Below are positions 63,996 through 64,000 of a stretch of DNA of 64,000 bases, one piece after another. Where the stretch lies: NCBI RefSeq assembly GCF_000702605.1, contig NZ_JNIR01000001.1:1416501-1480500 (forward strand), given 5' to 3'. The position numbers and the translations under genes were made by a program. The notes below the pieces were generated by a model. It did not search any database and had not been told where the DNA came from. It worked only from the letters and a program-made list of their open reading frames with translations. Numbering within the stretch: the stretch's first letter is position 1; each line of letters starts with the position of its first letter. This DNA comes from Exiguobacterium acetylicum DSM 20416. GTDB taxonomy: Bacteria; Bacillota; Bacilli; Exiguobacteriales; Exiguobacteriaceae.

Positions 63996-64000
63996 CAACG

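Overview
The window looks like a conserved chromosomal segment of a non-sporulating member of the Bacillales. Gene order follows the Bacillus subtilis block from gpsB/ypsA through dinG, the pan genes, bshA, qcr, aro, hup, der, cmk, gudB and recQ. The bacillithiol genes bshA and bdr, a MecA/YpbH adaptor and a NupNOPQ-type nucleoside importer fit the same group. Sporulation genes that B. subtilis carries inside this block (spoIVA near hup, sleB-ypeB near prsW) are absent. My best guess is Exiguobacterium; this is inference from content and synteny, not a database match.

Almost all genes are on the minus strand. Bases 1-4.5k hold a partial gene, a large imperfect inverted repeat, a Nudix hydrolase, a lone FAD monooxygenase and small hypothetical genes. 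Bases 4.2-14.7k carry cell envelope and DNA repair genes: gpsB, ypsA, the mitomycin-repair pair mrfB-mrfA, recU-ponA, yppE, a DUF3800 gene, nth and dnaD. Bases 14.7-26.4k carry asnS, aspB, ypmB-ypmA, a split dinG, panBCD with a structured leader, birA, cca and bshA. Bases 26.5-33.4k carry a YitT protein, a zinc peptidase, ypjA, the menaquinol-cytochrome c reductase genes qcrABC, and ypiF-ypiB-ypiA. Bases 33.4-41.1k carry the shikimate genes aroA-aroB-aroC, cheR, ndk, the menaquinone side-chain genes hepT-menG-hepS, and HU. Bases 41.2-49.7k carry yphF-yphE-gpsA-der, an S1-domain protein, plsC-cmk, a PilZ protein, prsW and asparaginase. Bases 49.7-58.1k carry bdr, glutamate dehydrogenase, ddl, ypbH, a MerR-cobalamin regulator, recQ-ypbB and ferredoxin. 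Bases 58.2-63.8k carry a BmpA-NupOPQ ABC importer and its GntR-type regulator.

The most interesting points are these. (1) A CarH/LitR-like regulator (53980-54864) carries the adenosylcobalamin photoreceptor residues. (2) Three genes appear broken by short indels at simple repeats: dinG (exonuclease and helicase in different frames), nupQ (C-terminus shifted so that it reads through its own terminator) and the GntR regulator (shifted in a run of six A). (3) panB has a leader with terminal hairpin that may be a pan-type regulatory RNA. (4) cre-like boxes lie before glutamate dehydrogenase and the nucleoside importer. (5) The structured inverted repeat at 141-258 is unexplained. No rRNA, tRNA, CRISPR array, prophage or insertion sequence was seen.
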